Below are positions 1 to 8,829 of a DNA stretch of 64,000 nt, one piece after another. Where the stretch lies: positions 3,305,501-3,369,500 of the forward strand of contig NC_014623.1 in assembly GCF_000165485.1 (NCBI RefSeq). Direction: 5' to 3'. Position 1 is the stretch's first letter; every line of letters starts with the position of its first letter. Made by a program: the position numbers and the translations under genes. The notes under the pieces are model-generated. The model saw only the letters and a list, made by a program, of their open reading frames with translations. It did no database searches and had not been told where the DNA came from. Origin of the DNA: Stigmatella aurantiaca DW4/3-1. GTDB taxonomy: Bacteria; Myxococcota; Myxococcia; Myxococcales; Myxococcaceae.

Positions 1-832
1 GGAGCACTTCGCCCGCCCGGGCCTCCAGCACCACGTTCGCCAGGGCCGCCCCCCGGCACTCCCCGATGTTGACGAGCGCGATGGGCATGCCGCGCTCGGC
101 GGCCCGGGTCACGAAGCGGTAGCCGGAGAAGATGGCCAGGGACGAGCCCACCACGAGCAGCACATCCCCCTCCTCCAGGAGGGCAAACGCGGCGTCCACC
201 GTGGGGCGGGGGACGTTGTCCCCGAAGAACACGACATCGGGCTTGAGCGGGCCGTCACAGTGGAGACAGTCGGCGGTCCGGAACGCGTGGAGGGTTTCGG
301 TGGACAGCTCGGCGTCGCCATCGGGCCGGAACTCCACCACGTGCTCCAGGAAGCCGGGATTGAGCGCCAGCAGGCGCTCCTGCAAGGAGGCGCGGGCCTC
401 CCGCGTGTGGCAGGTCAGACACCGCACCTCGGCCAGCGCCCCATGCAGCTCGATGACGCGCGTGCTCCCAGCGGCATGGTGCAGGCGGTCCACGTTCTGG
501 GTGATGAGGCCTTGCACGTGCCCGGCCCGCTCCAGGGTGGCCAAGGCATGGTGGGCGGCGTTGGGCTGGGCGGACGAGAACCGGGGCCAGCCGAGCAGGC
601 TCCGGGCCCAGTACCGCGTCCGGACTTCGGCCCGGTGGAGGAACTCCATGTGCTGGATGGGATTTCGCGCCCGGGCGCGGGTTCCAGGGCCGCGGTAGTC
701 GGGGATTCCCGACTCGGTGCTGCATCCGGCCCCCGTGAGCACGACGGCGCGCCGGCCGCGCATCAGGCGGACCAGCGCCTCCACATTGGAGGGCACGGAG
801 GTGGGGGAAGGGGGCACAGGAAGGGCAGACAT
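1..832 (-). CDS. Sir2 family NAD-dependent protein deacylase (3' end cut by window edge)
   Basis: The frame starts at ATG 832-830 (MSALPVPPSP) and stays open to base 1, so about 277 residues are visible and the C-terminus is missing. Sir2 signatures appear in order: the NAD-binding motif TGAGCSTESGIPDYRGPG near residues 33-50, TQNVDR near 113, the catalytic-His motif ELHGAL near 128, Zn-binding CLTC and CLHC pairs, then PDVVFFGDNVP and VGSSL. Sirtuins remove acyl groups from protein lysines using NAD+. It is transcribed away from the kynurenine genes, and no partner gene is visible. The family call is firm. The cellular substrate cannot be read from the sequence. Confidence 0.93.
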   Translation of the reverse strand, partial: MSALPVPPSPTSVPSNVEALVRLMRGRRAVVLTGAGCSTESGIPDYRGPGTRARARNPIQHMEFLHRAEVRTRYWARSLLGWPRFSSAQPNAAHHALATLERAGHVQGLITQNVDRLHHAAGSTRVIELHGALAEVRCLTCHTREARASLQERLLALNPGFLEHVVEFRPDGDAELSTETLHAFRTADCLHCDGPLKPDVVFFGDNVPRPTVDAAFALLEEGDVLLVVGSSLAIFSGYRFVTRAAERGMPIALVNIGECRGAALANVVLEARAGEVL

Positions 833-939
833 GGCCGGAACTTAATAGCGCCGGGACCCCTCTCCTGCAGGCGCTGCGGGAGCCCGCCACCGCCGCCTCG
901 GCGGGTTCCTGGGCAGCCGAGGCAGGGCCGCCCCGTGGC

Positions 940-1725
940 TCAGCGCGTCACCGAGACCGAGACACTTCCCAGTCCTTCGACGGTGAGGCGGACCTCGTCC
1001 CCCGGTTGGAGCATGTGGGCGGCGGTGGCCGCGCCGGCGAGCACGATGCTTCCGGCGGGCAGGGCCTCGTCCCGCTCCGCGAGCAACTCGCAGAGCTGCA
1101 CGACGGACAGAATCGGGTCTCCGGAGATGGCGCTGGAGAGCGCCGACTGCACGGCCGCGCCGTTCACTTCCATGGACATGTCGAGCTTCGCCAGCGCCAG
1201 CTCCCGGGGAGGCCGCTCCAGGGAGCCCAGCACGAACATCGAGGACGAGGAGTTGTCGGCCACCACATCCGGCAAGGAGAAGTACTTGAAGTCGAGGTAG
1301 CGCGAATCGAGGATCTCCATGGCCGCGAACACGCTCGCGCACGCATCGAGGGCTTCCTCCCGGGAGATGCGCCCGCGCAGCTCGCGCGAGGTGCGGAAGG
1401 CGACCTCCGGCTCGATTTTCGGGTGGATAAAACCCTGCAACCGGAAAACGCCTCCAGCGGAGACTTGCATCTGCTGGGTGAGCACCCCGTAGACGGGGGA
1501 ATCCAGGTTCATCTGCTTGCGCTTGGCCTCCGAGGTCAGCCCCATCTTCAGGCCGATGACCCGCTCGCCGCGCGCGGTGCGCAGGCGGACGCCCTCGGCC
1601 TGAATGGCATAGGCGTCCTTCAGCGTCAGGTCCGGGTGCGTGCGTGTGAGGGGCGGAATGGGCTGGGCATCGAGCCGTGCCCGGTCCAGCACGTGGGCCA
1701 GTTCCTGGTGATTCGTCATGGGCAT
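940..1725 (-). CDS. 4-oxalocrotonate decarboxylase / 2-oxopent-4-enoate hydratase family
   Basis: This 261-residue protein belongs to the fumarylacetoacetase-like hydratase/decarboxylase family of meta-cleavage pathways. Characteristic stretches are GLKMGLTSEAKRKQM near residue 58, PKIEPEVAF near 100, AMEILDSR near 133 and VADNSSSS near 150, which carry the acidic metal ligands. The first ATG is used, with a second ATG two codons later. It is divergent from the kynurenine operon 157 bases away. It would decarboxylate 2-oxohex-3-enedioate, the product of 2-aminomuconate deamination, to 2-oxopent-4-enoate. The sister hydratase of the same family is the alternative; EPEVAF together with the operon context favours decarboxylase. 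Confidence 0.8.
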   Translation of the reverse strand: MPMTNHQELAHVLDRARLDAQPIPPLTRTHPDLTLKDAYAIQAEGVRLRTARGERVIGLKMGLTSEAKRKQMNLDSPVYGVLTQQMQVSAGGVFRLQGFIHPKIEPEVAFRTSRELRGRISREEALDACASVFAAMEILDSRYLDFKYFSLPDVVADNSSSSMFVLGSLERPPRELALAKLDMSMEVNGAAVQSALSSAISGDPILSVVQLCELLAERDEALPAGSIVLAGAATAAHMLQPGDEVRLTVEGLGSVSVSVTR

Positions 1726-1882
1726 CGGTGCGCTCCCACAGGCGAGGGGCTGGGAGCTTCGAGGCCGCCTGCCGGGGAGCGCAAGGGGCTTCTGCTCCCT
1801 ATGTGAAACCCTGGGCGGGCGGCAGTGGGCCAGGGCTTGTCAGCGTGCTATTCGGGCGTCAGGTTCACAGGAGGATGCCGGC

Positions 1883-3325
1883 GTGCAGAAGGTCCTCAAC
1901 TATATCGGTGGGGAGCTGGTCCCTCCCGCTTCGGGGCAGTGGCTCGACAAACCCGAGCCCGCGACGGCCGAGCTGTATGCCCACGTGCCCGACTCGGATG
2001 AAACCGACGTCCAGCGCGCCGTCGAGGCGGCCACGAAGGCATTCCCGGCCTGGGCGGCCATGGCCGCGTCCGAGCGGTCCCGGCTGCTGCGCCGCTTGGC
2101 CGACACGGTGCGCACCCGCCTGGAGGCGTTCGCCCGTGCCGAGTCCATCGATACCGGCAAGCCGCTGTCGGTGGCCTCCAGCGTGGACATCCCGCGCAGC
2201 ATCCTGAACCTCGAGTTCTTCGCCGACGCGGTGACGCAGTTCTCCAGCGAAGCCCACGCCACCGACTCGCTGGCGCTCAACTACACCCTGCGCTCGCCGC
2301 TGGGGGTGGTGGGATGCATCTCTCCCTGGAACCTGCCGCTCTACCTGTTCACCTGGAAGATTGCCCCCGCGCTGGCCATGGGCAATTGCGTGGTGGCCAA
2401 GCCCTCCGAGGTGACGCCCATGACCGCCTTTCTCCTGGCGCAGGTGTGCCGGGAGGTGGGGCTGCCGCCGGGCGTGCTCAACATCGTGCACGGGCTGGGG
2501 GCCAAGGTGGGCGCCGCCATGAGCCGCCATCCGGACATCGCCGCGCTCTCCTTCACGGGCAGCACGCGCACGGGGGCCGAGATTGCCCGGACGGCGGCGC
2601 CCCTCTTCAAGAAGCTCTCGCTGGAGATGGGGGGCAAGAACCCCAACGTGGTCTTCGCGGACTGCGACTTCGATGAGGCGCTGGCCACCACCGTCCGTTC
2701 CTCCTTCGCCAACCAAGGGCAGATCTGCCTGTGTGGCCCCCGCATCTTCGTGCAGGCCCCCCTCTACGAGCGCTTCAAGGAAGCGCTGGTGGAGCGCACC
2801 CGGGCCCTGAAGGTGGGAGACCCGCTGGAGCCGGGCACGGAGCAGGGGGCGCTCGTCTCCCAGCAGCATTTCGAGAAGGTGATGGGCTACATCGATCTGT
2901 CCGTCCAGGAAGGAGGCCGGCTCCTGACGGGAGGGCGCCGGGCGAAGCTGGATGGACGGTGCCGCAACGGGTGGTTCGTGGAGCCCACGCTTGTGGAAGG
3001 GCTGGGGCCGGAGTGCCGCACCAACCAGGAAGAGATCTTCGGCCCGGTGGCCACACTCACCCCCTTCGAGCGGGAGGAGGACGTGCTCGCGTGGGCCAAC
3101 GCCACCCGGTACGGGCTGGCGGCGAGCGTGTGGACGAAGGACCTGAGCCGGGCACACCGCTTCGCCGCGAAGCTCCACAGCGGCATCGTCTGGGTGAACT
3201 GCTGGATGCTGAGGGATTTGCGGACGCCCTTTGGCGGGGTGAAGGACTCCGGGGTGGGGCGGGAGGGGGGCCACGAGGTGCTGCGCTTCTTCACCGAGCC
3301 CAAGAACGTGTGCGTGAAGCTATGA
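1883..3325 (+). CDS. 2-aminomuconic 6-semialdehyde dehydrogenase
   Basis: This 480-residue aldehyde dehydrogenase oxidises 2-aminomuconic semialdehyde to 2-aminomuconate with NAD+. I chose the GTG at 1883 because AGGAGG lies 8 bases upstream (1869-1874) and the protein then begins VQKVLNYIGGELV, as expected for the family; the longer open frame upstream has no RBS. Visible landmarks are SPWNLPLYLFTWKIAPAL (cofactor and oxyanion region), FTGSTRTG, catalytic Glu248 in LEMGGKNPN and catalytic Cys282 in NQGQICLCG. The QICLCG form is typical of the semialdehyde dehydrogenase branch. It is first in the + strand operon, and its stop overlaps the next start (ATGA). Confidence 0.9.
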   Translation: MQKVLNYIGGELVPPASGQWLDKPEPATAELYAHVPDSDETDVQRAVEAATKAFPAWAAMAASERSRLLRRLADTVRTRLEAFARAESIDTGKPLSVASSVDIPRSILNLEFFADAVTQFSSEAHATDSLALNYTLRSPLGVVGCISPWNLPLYLFTWKIAPALAMGNCVVAKPSEVTPMTAFLLAQVCREVGLPPGVLNIVHGLGAKVGAAMSRHPDIAALSFTGSTRTGAEIARTAAPLFKKLSLEMGGKNPNVVFADCDFDEALATTVRSSFANQGQICLCGPRIFVQAPLYERFKEALVERTRALKVGDPLEPGTEQGALVSQQHFEKVMGYIDLSVQEGGRLLTGGRRAKLDGRCRNGWFVEPTLVEGLGPECRTNQEEIFGPVATLTPFEREEDVLAWANATRYGLAASVWTKDLSRAHRFAAKLHSGIVWVNCWMLRDLRTPFGGVKDSGVGREGGHEVLRFFTEPKNVCVKL

Positions 3326-3747
3326 GCCAGGACGACCGAGTCGAATCGAAGCGGGCCCCGGAGCCGGTGGGCCATTACCCCCATGCGCGGCGGGTGGGAA
3401 ACCTCCTGTTCCTGTCCGGGGTGGGGCCCCGTGAGCGGGGCAGCAAGAAGATCCCCGGCGTGGAGCTGGACGGGGAGGGCAACATCGTCTCCTACGACAT
3501 CGAGACGCAGTGCCACGCGGTGTTCCGCAACGTGCGCTACATCCTGGAGGAGGCGGGCTCCTCGTGGGACCGGCTGGTGGACGTCACGGTGTACCTCACC
3601 AACATGAAGGCGGACTTCCCCACCTACAACCGGCTGTGGGCGGAGTACTTCCAGGACAACCCGCCCTGCCGCACGACGCTGGAGATCAGCCGGTTGCCCA
3701 CGCCGATCGCCATCGAACTCAAGTGCATTGCCACCCTGGGGGATTGA
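3322..3747 (+). CDS. 2-aminomuconate deaminase (RidA/YjgF family)
   Basis: A 141-residue RidA-fold protein that overlaps the upstream dehydrogenase by 4 bases (ATGA). It shows the RidA layout: GNLLFLSGVGPRE near residue 26, VFRNVRYILEEAGSSWDRLV near 68, and the C-terminal substrate-binding segment PCRTTLEISRLP near 112. In nitrobenzoate and kynurenine degraders this family member hydrolyses 2-aminomuconate to 4-oxalocrotonate and ammonia. The C-terminal Arg and Glu that RidA proteins use are present. A generic RidA imine deaminase would look similar. The position between the dehydrogenase and the dioxygenase supports the specific role. Confidence 0.85.
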   Translation: MSQDDRVESKRAPEPVGHYPHARRVGNLLFLSGVGPRERGSKKIPGVELDGEGNIVSYDIETQCHAVFRNVRYILEEAGSSWDRLVDVTVYLTNMKADFPTYNRLWAEYFQDNPPCRTTLEISRLPTPIAIELKCIATLGD

Positions 3748-3750
3748 GCC

Positions 3751-4272
3751 ATGGGACGCCTGCAACCCATCAACTTCAAGAAGTGGATCGACGAGCACCG
3801 CCACCTGCTCAAGCCGCCCGTGGGCAACCAGCTGGTCTGGGCAGACCGGGAGTTCATCGTGATGGTGGTGGGGGGGCCCAACGCGCGCACCGACTTCCAC
3901 ATCAACGAGGGCGAGGAGTTCTTCTACCAGGTGGAGGGGGACATCAACCTGCGGATCATGGAGGACGGCAAGTCCCAGGACATCCCTATCCACGAAGGGG
4001 AGATCTTCCTGCTGCCTCCCAAGGTGCCACACTCTCCGCAGCGGCCCGCGGGGACGGTGGGACTGGTGCTGGAGCGGCGGCGGCGGCCCGAGGAGCTGGA
4101 CGGCTTTGCCTGGTTCTGCCCCCGGTGTGACAGCAAGCTGTACGAGGAGACGCTGCACGTCACCAACCTCGTCACCCAGCTGCCACCGGTGTTCGACCGC
4201 TTCTTTGGGACGCCCGCGAACTGCACCTGCAAGCAGTGCGGTTTTCAGGCCACCCGGAGCGGGGGCAAGTGA
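3751..4272 (+). CDS. 3-hydroxyanthranilate 3,4-dioxygenase
   Basis: A 173-residue cupin that opens the ring of 3-hydroxyanthranilate to 2-amino-3-carboxymuconate semialdehyde. The catalytic iron ligands of the bacterial family are visible as His50 and Glu56 in [12 protein letters not shown] and His94 in PPKVPHSP. The C-terminus carries the second, rubredoxin-like metal site of bacterial enzymes: CPRC near residue 127 and CTCKQC near 158. It starts 3 bases after the deaminase stop and its own stop overlaps the GTG start of the decarboxylase. Length matches the bacterial enzymes. Confidence 0.95.
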   Translation: MGRLQPINFKKWIDEHRHLLKPPVGNQLVWADREFIVMVVGGPNARTDFHINEGEEFFYQVEGDINLRIMEDGKSQDIPIHEGEIFLLPPKVPHSPQRPAGTVGLVLERRRRPEELDGFAWFCPRCDSKLYEETLHVTNLVTQLPPVFDRFFGTPANCTCKQCGFQATRSGGK

Positions 4273-5285
4273 AGATCGACATCCACACGCACCTGTTGCC
4301 GGCCGAGCTGCCGCGCTTCGCCGAGCGCTATGGCTACGGGGGGTTCATCACCCTGGAGCACCACCAGCCGTGCCGTGCCCGGATGCTGCGGGATGACGGA
4401 AAGTTCTTTCGTGAAATCGAGAGCAACTGCTGGGACCCGGAACGCCGCCTGACGGAGTGCGATGCCGTGGGCGTCACCGCGCAGGTGCTCTCCACGGTGC
4501 CGGTGATGTTCAGCTACTGGGCCAAGCCGGAGCACGGGCTGGATCTGTCCCGCTTCCTCAATGACCACCTGGCCTCGGTGGTGGGGACGAACCCGCGCCG
4601 CTTCGCGGGGCTGGGCACCGTTCCCTTGCAGGATGTGAATCGAGCGGTGCGGGAGCTGGAGCGCTGCGTGCGCGATCTGGGGCTCGCGGGCGTGCAGATT
4701 GGCTCCCACGTGAATGGCACCAACCTGGGAGACGCTTCGCTCTATCCCTTCTTCGAGGCGGCGGCGGAGCTGGGCGCGGCGGTGTTCGTCCACCCCTGGG
4801 ACATGCTGGGCGGGGCGAGGCTGGAGAAGTACTGGATGCCGTGGCTCGTGGGGATGCCGGCCGAGGTGGCGATCGCCATCTCCACGCTCATCTTCTCGGG
4901 GACGCTGGAGCGGCTGCCGAGGCTGCGGCTGGCCTTTGCGCACGGGGGAGGGTCCTTCCCGGGGACGTTTGGGCGCCTCCAGCATGGCTTCGATGCGCGG
5001 CCGGACCTGGTGGCAGTGGACAATCCCGTGCCGCCCCGGGCCTACCTGGGACGCTTCTGGGTGGACTCCCTGGTGCACGACGCGGAGATGCTGCGCCTCA
5101 TCCTCCGGCTGCTGGGGCCGGAGAAGGTGGCGCTCGGCAGCGACTACCCGTTTCCTCTGGGCGAGGAGCGTCCAGGGGCGCTGCTGGAGTCCCTGACGGA
5201 GCTGGATGCCGCGACCCATGAACGGTTGCTGTGGCGCAACGCCCTCGAATGGCTGGGGCGCTCCCGGGAGGAGTTTGGGGCATGA
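4269..5285 (+). CDS. 2-amino-3-carboxymuconate-6-semialdehyde decarboxylase (ACMSD)
   Basis: A 338-residue amidohydrolase-superfamily decarboxylase. The GTG at 4269 is chosen because it forms a GTGA overlap with the preceding stop and gives [11 protein letters not shown], so the HxH metal motif is at His6 and His8; the longer ATG start would put 11 extra residues inside the upstream gene. Other ligands are seen in VHPWDM, AFAHGGG and GSDYPFPLG. It removes the 3-carboxylate of ACMS and so commits carbon to catabolism rather than to quinolinate and NAD. It overlaps kynureninase by ATGA. Confidence 0.92.
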   Translation: MKIDIHTHLLPAELPRFAERYGYGGFITLEHHQPCRARMLRDDGKFFREIESNCWDPERRLTECDAVGVTAQVLSTVPVMFSYWAKPEHGLDLSRFLNDHLASVVGTNPRRFAGLGTVPLQDVNRAVRELERCVRDLGLAGVQIGSHVNGTNLGDASLYPFFEAAAELGAAVFVHPWDMLGGARLEKYWMPWLVGMPAEVAIAISTLIFSGTLERLPRLRLAFAHGGGSFPGTFGRLQHGFDARPDLVAVDNPVPPRAYLGRFWVDSLVHDAEMLRLILRLLGPEKVALGSDYPFPLGEERPGALLESLTELDAATHERLLWRNALEWLGRSREEFGA

Positions 5286-6565
5286 CGGAGGCTTCGATGC
5301 GTTTCGAGGAAGGGGAGGGGTTCGCACGGAGGATGGACGCGGAAGATCCGCTGCGCTCCTTCCGGGAGGAGTTCCTCTTTCCGCAAAGCCCCCAGGGCGA
5401 GCCGCTGGTCTACCTCGCGGGCAACTCCCTGGGGCTTCAGCCTCGCCGGGCACAGCAGTACGTCCAGGAGGAGATGGAGGACTGGGCCCGGCTGGGCGTG
5501 GAGGGCCACTTCCATGCCCGGCGCCCCTGGCTGCCGTACCACGAGAACCTGACTGGGCAGACAGCACGCTTGGTGGGGGCGTTGCCGCTCGAAGTCGTGG
5601 TGATGAATACCCTCTCGGTGAACCTGCACCTGATGATGGTGTCGTTCTACCGGCCTACCCGCGAGCGCTTCAAAATTCTCATTGAAGGAGGAGCGTTCCC
5701 TTCGGACCAGTACGCGGTGGCGTCGCAGGCGCGCTTCCACGGCTTCGATCCGAAGGACGCCGTGCTGAAGCTGGAGCCGCGGGCCGGTGAGGACACACTG
5801 CGCACCGAGGACATCCTCGAGACGCTGGAGCGGCACGGGTCCGAGATCGCCCTGGTGCTGCTCGGCAACGTGAACTACCTCACGGGGCAGGCCTTCGACA
5901 TGAAGGCCCTCACCCAGGCCGCGCACGCGCGTGGCTGCCGGGTTGGGTTCGATCTGGCGCATGGTGCGGGCAACCTGCGGCTCTCGCTGCACGACGATGG
6001 GCCCGACTTCGCCGTGTGGTGCTCGTACAAGTACCTCAATGGAGGGCCCGGCGCGCTGGGCGGCGTCTTCATCCACGAGCGGCATGCCCGGGCGGAGGGA
6101 CTTCCGCGCTTCGAGGGTTGGTGGGGCAACGACAAAGCCATCCGCTTCCAGATGGGGCCTGACTTCGTCCCACTGCCGGGAGCAGAGGGATGGCAGCTCT
6201 CCAATCCGCCCATCTTTCAGCTCGCGGCCCTGAGGGCGTCGATGGAGCTGTTCGACCGGGCCACCATGCCCAGCTTGCGCGGCAAGGGAGACCGGCTCAC
6301 CGGCTATCTGGAGTTCCTGCTCGACCGGCTTCCCTCAGGCTTCGTGCGCATCACCACCCCTCGGGACGTGAAGGCGAGGGGCTCGCAGCTCTCGTTGCGC
6401 TTCTCGAAGGATCCGCGGCGCTTGCTGACGCGGCTCTCCGAGGCGGGCGTCTGCTGTGATTTCCGATCGCCCGACATCATCCGCGCCGCGCCCGCGCCGC
6501 TGTACAACTCCTTTCAGGATGTCTACCGCTTCGTGAAGGTGCTGGAGAGCCATGCCCGAGATTGA
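5282..6565 (+). CDS. kynU: Kynureninase
   Basis: A 427-residue PLP-dependent hydrolase cleaving kynurenine or 3-hydroxykynurenine to (3-hydroxy)anthranilate and alanine. The start at 5282 overlaps the ACMSD stop (ATGA). Family landmarks are YLAGNSLGLQPR near residue 37, MNTLSVNLHLMM near 108, EGGAFPSDQYA near 136, GFDLAHGAGN near 221 and the PLP-lysine motif SYKYLNGGPG near 247. Length is within the bacterial range. It overlaps the downstream monooxygenase by 14 bases, so the two are presumably translated together and act on consecutive intermediates. Confidence 0.95.
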   Translation: MTEASMRFEEGEGFARRMDAEDPLRSFREEFLFPQSPQGEPLVYLAGNSLGLQPRRAQQYVQEEMEDWARLGVEGHFHARRPWLPYHENLTGQTARLVGALPLEVVVMNTLSVNLHLMMVSFYRPTRERFKILIEGGAFPSDQYAVASQARFHGFDPKDAVLKLEPRAGEDTLRTEDILETLERHGSEIALVLLGNVNYLTGQAFDMKALTQAAHARGCRVGFDLAHGAGNLRLSLHDDGPDFAVWCSYKYLNGGPGALGGVFIHERHARAEGLPRFEGWWGNDKAIRFQMGPDFVPLPGAEGWQLSNPPIFQLAALRASMELFDRATMPSLRGKGDRLTGYLEFLLDRLPSGFVRITTPRDVKARGSQLSLRFSKDPRRLLTRLSEAGVCCDFRSPDIIRAAPAPLYNSFQDVYRFVKVLESHARD

Positions 6566-7949
6566 CCGGACGCAGACCGTGACGTTGGCCGGGGCGGGGC
6601 TGGTTGGTTCGCTGCTGGCCATGTTTCTGGCCCGGCGCGGCTTTCAGGTGGAGGTGCTGGAGCGGCGCGCGGACATGCGGCGGGAGGGAGGCTCGGCGGG
6701 ACGCTCCATCAACCTCGCCATCTCCGCGCGGGGGCTGTACGCGCTGCGGCGGGTGGGGCTGGAACAGGAGGCGCTGCGGCACGCCATTCCCATGCGGGGC
6801 CGGATGATCCATCCGGTGTCCGGTGAGCTGAGCCTGCAACCCTATGGGAAGGACGACTCCCAGCACATCAACAGCATCTCCCGGGCGTGGCTCAACAAGT
6901 GCCTGATGACCCACGCGGAAGAAACGGGCCGGGTCAACATTCGCTTCAAGCAACGCATCCAGCAGGTGGATTTCGATACGGGGGCGCTCACCGTGCTGGA
7001 CGAGGCGGGCGGGGGGACCCGCGAGGCGCGGACCTCCGTGCTGTTCGGAACGGATGGCTCGGGCTCGGCGGTGCGGCAGGCGATGATGCGGCTTCCGGGA
7101 TACACCTCGACCCAGGAGCCGCTGAGCCATGGTTACAAGGAGCTCACCATTCCGGCGGGGCCAGGCGGCACGTTCCAGATGGAGAAGAACGCGCTGCACA
7201 TCTGGCCTCGGGGCACCTACATGCTCATTGCGTTGCCGAACGAGGACGGCAGCTTCACCTGCACGCTCTTCCTTCCGTTCGAAGGGCCGGTGAGCTTCGC
7301 GTCGCTGGATTCCCCTGGAAAGGTCCTCGCATTCTTCGAGGAGCGATTCCCGGACGCGGTTCCGCTGCTTCCCGAGCTCACGCACGATTTCTTCCACAAC
7401 CCCACGGGGACCATGGTCACCGTGAAGGGGACGCCTTGGCAGGTGGGAGGCCGTGCGCTGGTGCTGGGAGACGCGGCGCACGCCATCGTGCCGTTCTTCG
7501 GGCAGGGGATGAACTGCGGCTTCGAGGACTGCGGGGTGCTCGATGGGTGCCTGGAGCGCCACCGGACGTGGGAGGAAGCCTTCGCCGAGTTCTTCCACCT
7601 GCGCAAAACGAACGCGGATGCCATCGCGGACATGGCGGTGGAGAACTTCACCGAGATGAGCAGCAGCACCGCCAGCGCGCGCTTCCTGCTGGAGAAGCAG
7701 GTGGAGAAGGCGCTGCTCAATGCGTTTCCAGGACAATTCTTGAGCCGCTACTCGCTGGTGAGCTTTAGCCGGGTGCCCTACCGCATGGCCTATGAGGTGG
7801 GTACCCGGGCGGGGGGCATCGTGTCTGAACTGTCCGAGGGGCTGTCCCGAGTGGAGGACGTGGACCTCGAACGCGCTGCCCAGCTCATCCAGGAGCGGCT
7901 GGTGCCATTCATGAAGGAGCACGCGGATGGATTTCGGACTGAAGGGTAG
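6552..7949 (+). CDS. kmo: Kynurenine 3-monooxygenase
   Basis: A 465-residue FAD-dependent aromatic hydroxylase converting kynurenine to 3-hydroxykynurenine with NADPH and O2. It shows the N-terminal dinucleotide fold GAGLVGSLLAMFLARRGF followed by ERR, the KMO-typical GRSINLAISARG near residue 55, and the second FAD motif LGDAAHAIVPFFGQGMNCGF near 310. The C-terminus (LSRYSLVSFSRVPY) resembles the membrane-association region of other KMOs. It is embedded between kynureninase and the SDR gene with overlaps on both sides. With kynureninase and the dioxygenase it makes the route through 3-hydroxykynurenine explicit. Confidence 0.95.
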   Translation: MPEIDRTQTVTLAGAGLVGSLLAMFLARRGFQVEVLERRADMRREGGSAGRSINLAISARGLYALRRVGLEQEALRHAIPMRGRMIHPVSGELSLQPYGKDDSQHINSISRAWLNKCLMTHAEETGRVNIRFKQRIQQVDFDTGALTVLDEAGGGTREARTSVLFGTDGSGSAVRQAMMRLPGYTSTQEPLSHGYKELTIPAGPGGTFQMEKNALHIWPRGTYMLIALPNEDGSFTCTLFLPFEGPVSFASLDSPGKVLAFFEERFPDAVPLLPELTHDFFHNPTGTMVTVKGTPWQVGGRALVLGDAAHAIVPFFGQGMNCGFEDCGVLDGCLERHRTWEEAFAEFFHLRKTNADAIADMAVENFTEMSSSTASARFLLEKQVEKALLNAFPGQFLSRYSLVSFSRVPYRMAYEVGTRAGGIVSELSEGLSRVEDVDLERAAQLIQERLVPFMKEHADGFRTEG

Positions 7950-8664
7950 ACGGGCGCTGGTGCTGGGCGCCTCCAGCGGGCTGGGGTTCGCCATCGCCTC
8001 GACGCTGGTGAAGGAAGGGACGAAGGTGGCCATCTGCTCGCGCAGCGAGGAGCGGATTCGCGCCGCGGCCTTGAGCATGGGGGCGGTGGAGGGGATCGCG
8101 GCGGACCTCACGGCGCCGGGAAGCACCCGGTCGGTCGTGGAGAAAGCCATCGCGGCGCTGGGAGGCGTGGACATCCTGGTCATCAACACGGGAGGCCCCC
8201 CGAAAGGCGGCATCCTGGAGGTTTCCGACGCCCAGTGGCAGGAGGGGTTCCAGAGCCTGTGGATGGGAGCGGTGGAGGGGATTCGGGCGGCGGTGCCAGG
8301 AATGAAGGAGCGGGGCTGGGGCCGCATCGTGCTGGTGACCTCCTCGTCCGCGCGCGAGCCCATGACGGGTTTGACGATCTCCAGCGGCCTGAGGGCGGGG
8401 TTGATGGGGCTCACCAAGATCGTCAGCGATGAAGTGGCGTGTCACGGCATCACCCTGAACGCGGTGCTCCCGGGCTACCACGCCACGGATCGGCTGAAGC
8501 AACTGGGCATTGCCGAGGATCGTCTCTCCGCGCAGATTCCGGCGCGTCGGCTGGGCCGCCCCGAAGAGTTGGGCGCGTTGGTGGCGTTCCTGGCCTCGGA
8601 GCAGGCGGCGTACATCACCGGCCAGTCCATCGTGGCGGATGGGGGCGCGTCGCGTGGTTTCTGA
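7927..8664 (+). CDS. SDR-family protein with degenerate catalytic tetrad
   Basis: A 245-residue Rossmann-fold short-chain dehydrogenase-like protein, overlapping kmo by 23 bases and last in the operon. The cofactor motif is GASSGLGFA near residue 15 and NTG stands in for NAG near 88. Where classical SDRs have Ser, Tyr-x3-Lys, this one reads TSSSAREPMTGLTISSGLRAG, so the catalytic Tyr and Lys are replaced by Ser and Arg. It looks like the 3-oxoacyl-ACP-reductase-like subgroup that lacks a perfect tetrad. Its role in kynurenine breakdown is unknown. A classical reductase role is unlikely unless other residues substitute. Confidence 0.8.
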   Translation: MDFGLKGRRALVLGASSGLGFAIASTLVKEGTKVAICSRSEERIRAAALSMGAVEGIAADLTAPGSTRSVVEKAIAALGGVDILVINTGGPPKGGILEVSDAQWQEGFQSLWMGAVEGIRAAVPGMKERGWGRIVLVTSSSAREPMTGLTISSGLRAGLMGLTKIVSDEVACHGITLNAVLPGYHATDRLKQLGIAEDRLSAQIPARRLGRPEELGALVAFLASEQAAYITGQSIVADGGASRGF

Positions 8665-8829
8665 AACGCTCCACCAAGCCTATGCGGCCTAAGAGACTCA
8701 TTTGCCATCCGTCCTCGGCCTACCGACGTTTTTGCGAGTGGGCCAAGGCAAAAGACTTGTGAGGTTGTCGGTAACATCGTCTGAATGCTTTCGGCACCTC
8801 GGATCAGGCAGTTCTAAAAAGGAAGTCCC

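Noticed and set aside
1809-1835. CCCTGG...CCAGGG inverted repeat between the divergent kynurenine genes
   Set aside because: Short arms, 15-base spacer and GC-only content make chance likely; no regulator gene is nearby to support an operator.
1865-3274. 469-codon minus-strand open frame
   Set aside because: Antisense to an aldehyde dehydrogenase with all catalytic residues intact.
6477-8417. 646-codon minus-strand open frame
   Set aside because: Antisense shadow of kmo and the SDR gene; long only because high GC at third positions removes stops.
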